Shown: one piece after another, positions 14,062 through 14,139 of the stretch
How positions within the stretch are numbered: position 1 is the first letter of the stretch
Layout of the letters: each line of letters starts with the position of its first letter
Assembly (NCBI GenBank): GCA_910578885.1
Contig: CAJTSH010000060.1
Span: 1 to 14,139 of the forward strand
Length of the DNA stretch: 14,139 bases
Direction: 5' to 3'
Source: an uncultured Lachnospiraceae bacterium
GTDB taxonomy: Bacteria > Bacillota > Clostridia > Lachnospirales > Lachnospiraceae
Position numbers and translations under genes: made by a program
Notes under the pieces: model-generated
Seen by the model: the letters and a program-made list of their open reading frames with translations, nothing else
The model's database searches: none
Told to the model about the DNA's origin: nothing

Positions 14062-14139
14062 GACAGTTCCTCCTTTATCATTTCATAACTTCTCGGAATC
14101 TTCAGCCCTTATTTCATGGGGCTTTCAGAACCTATTTTT
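14062..14139 (-). other. upstream region of the radical SAM gene, cut by the window edge
   Basis: It contains the ribosome binding site of the radical SAM gene and a short inverted pair (AGCCC at 14103-14107, GGGCT at 14118-14122). No clear promoter is seen within the 78 bases; it probably lies beyond the edge. Confidence 0.4.

Noticed and set aside
1..14139. CRISPR array, tRNA or rRNA genes
   Set aside because: No regularly spaced repeat series, tRNA cloverleaf or rRNA segment was seen on either strand by eye.

Overview
The window looks like a chromosomal stretch of a meso-diaminopimelate-type, low-to-moderate GC Firmicute, most likely a gut Lachnospiraceae relative. The evidence is strong AAGGAGG-like ribosome binding sites, a MurE with the DNPR motif next to dapF, an LtaS-like sulfatase, and mobile-element debris (TnpV, KTR protein, LytTR/DUF3021/ABC cassette) of the kind common in Clostridia. 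The species call is inference; no rRNA or unique marker is present.

The window falls into two parts. Bases 1 to about 4620 are AT-rich accessory DNA, almost all on the minus strand and largely decayed. This part holds a dead hicAB toxin-antitoxin locus (hicA frameshifted, hicB missing its DNA-binding tail), a fragment of an AraC-type regulator joined to the first 14 codons of a cysteine-rich KTR gene, an apparently intact four-gene cassette (LytTR regulator, DUF3021 membrane protein, ABC ATPase, ABC-2 permease), and a TnpV remnant. The cassette has a good promoter and, just upstream of its -35 box, a 21-bp-spaced direct repeat that could be the LytTR binding site.

Bases 4626 to the end are intact housekeeping or surface genes of higher GC. 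A minus-strand operon runs from a trans-sulfuration PLP enzyme through dapF to murE, linking sulfur amino acid metabolism, diaminopimelate synthesis and addition of diaminopimelate to the peptidoglycan precursor. A divergent AraC/cupin regulator lies across a 269-bp control region that contains two 21-bp-spaced direct repeats and a 9-bp perfect palindrome. Converging on that regulator, behind a strong hairpin, is a second minus-strand group: a radical SAM enzyme translationally coupled to a UPF0104/LPG_synthase_TM-type membrane protein, then an LtaS-like phosphoglycerol transferase with its own promoter. Together these suggest building or decorating a membrane-anchored surface polymer or lipid.

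The most unexpected structure is a short, REP-like palindromic repeat of about 36 bases. One copy overlaps the dapF stop codon (with a partial tandem copy beside it) and another, inverted, lies just after the flippase-like gene. It suggests a dispersed hairpin family in this genome. The radical SAM, flippase-like and LtaS-like group is the best candidate for undescribed biochemistry.
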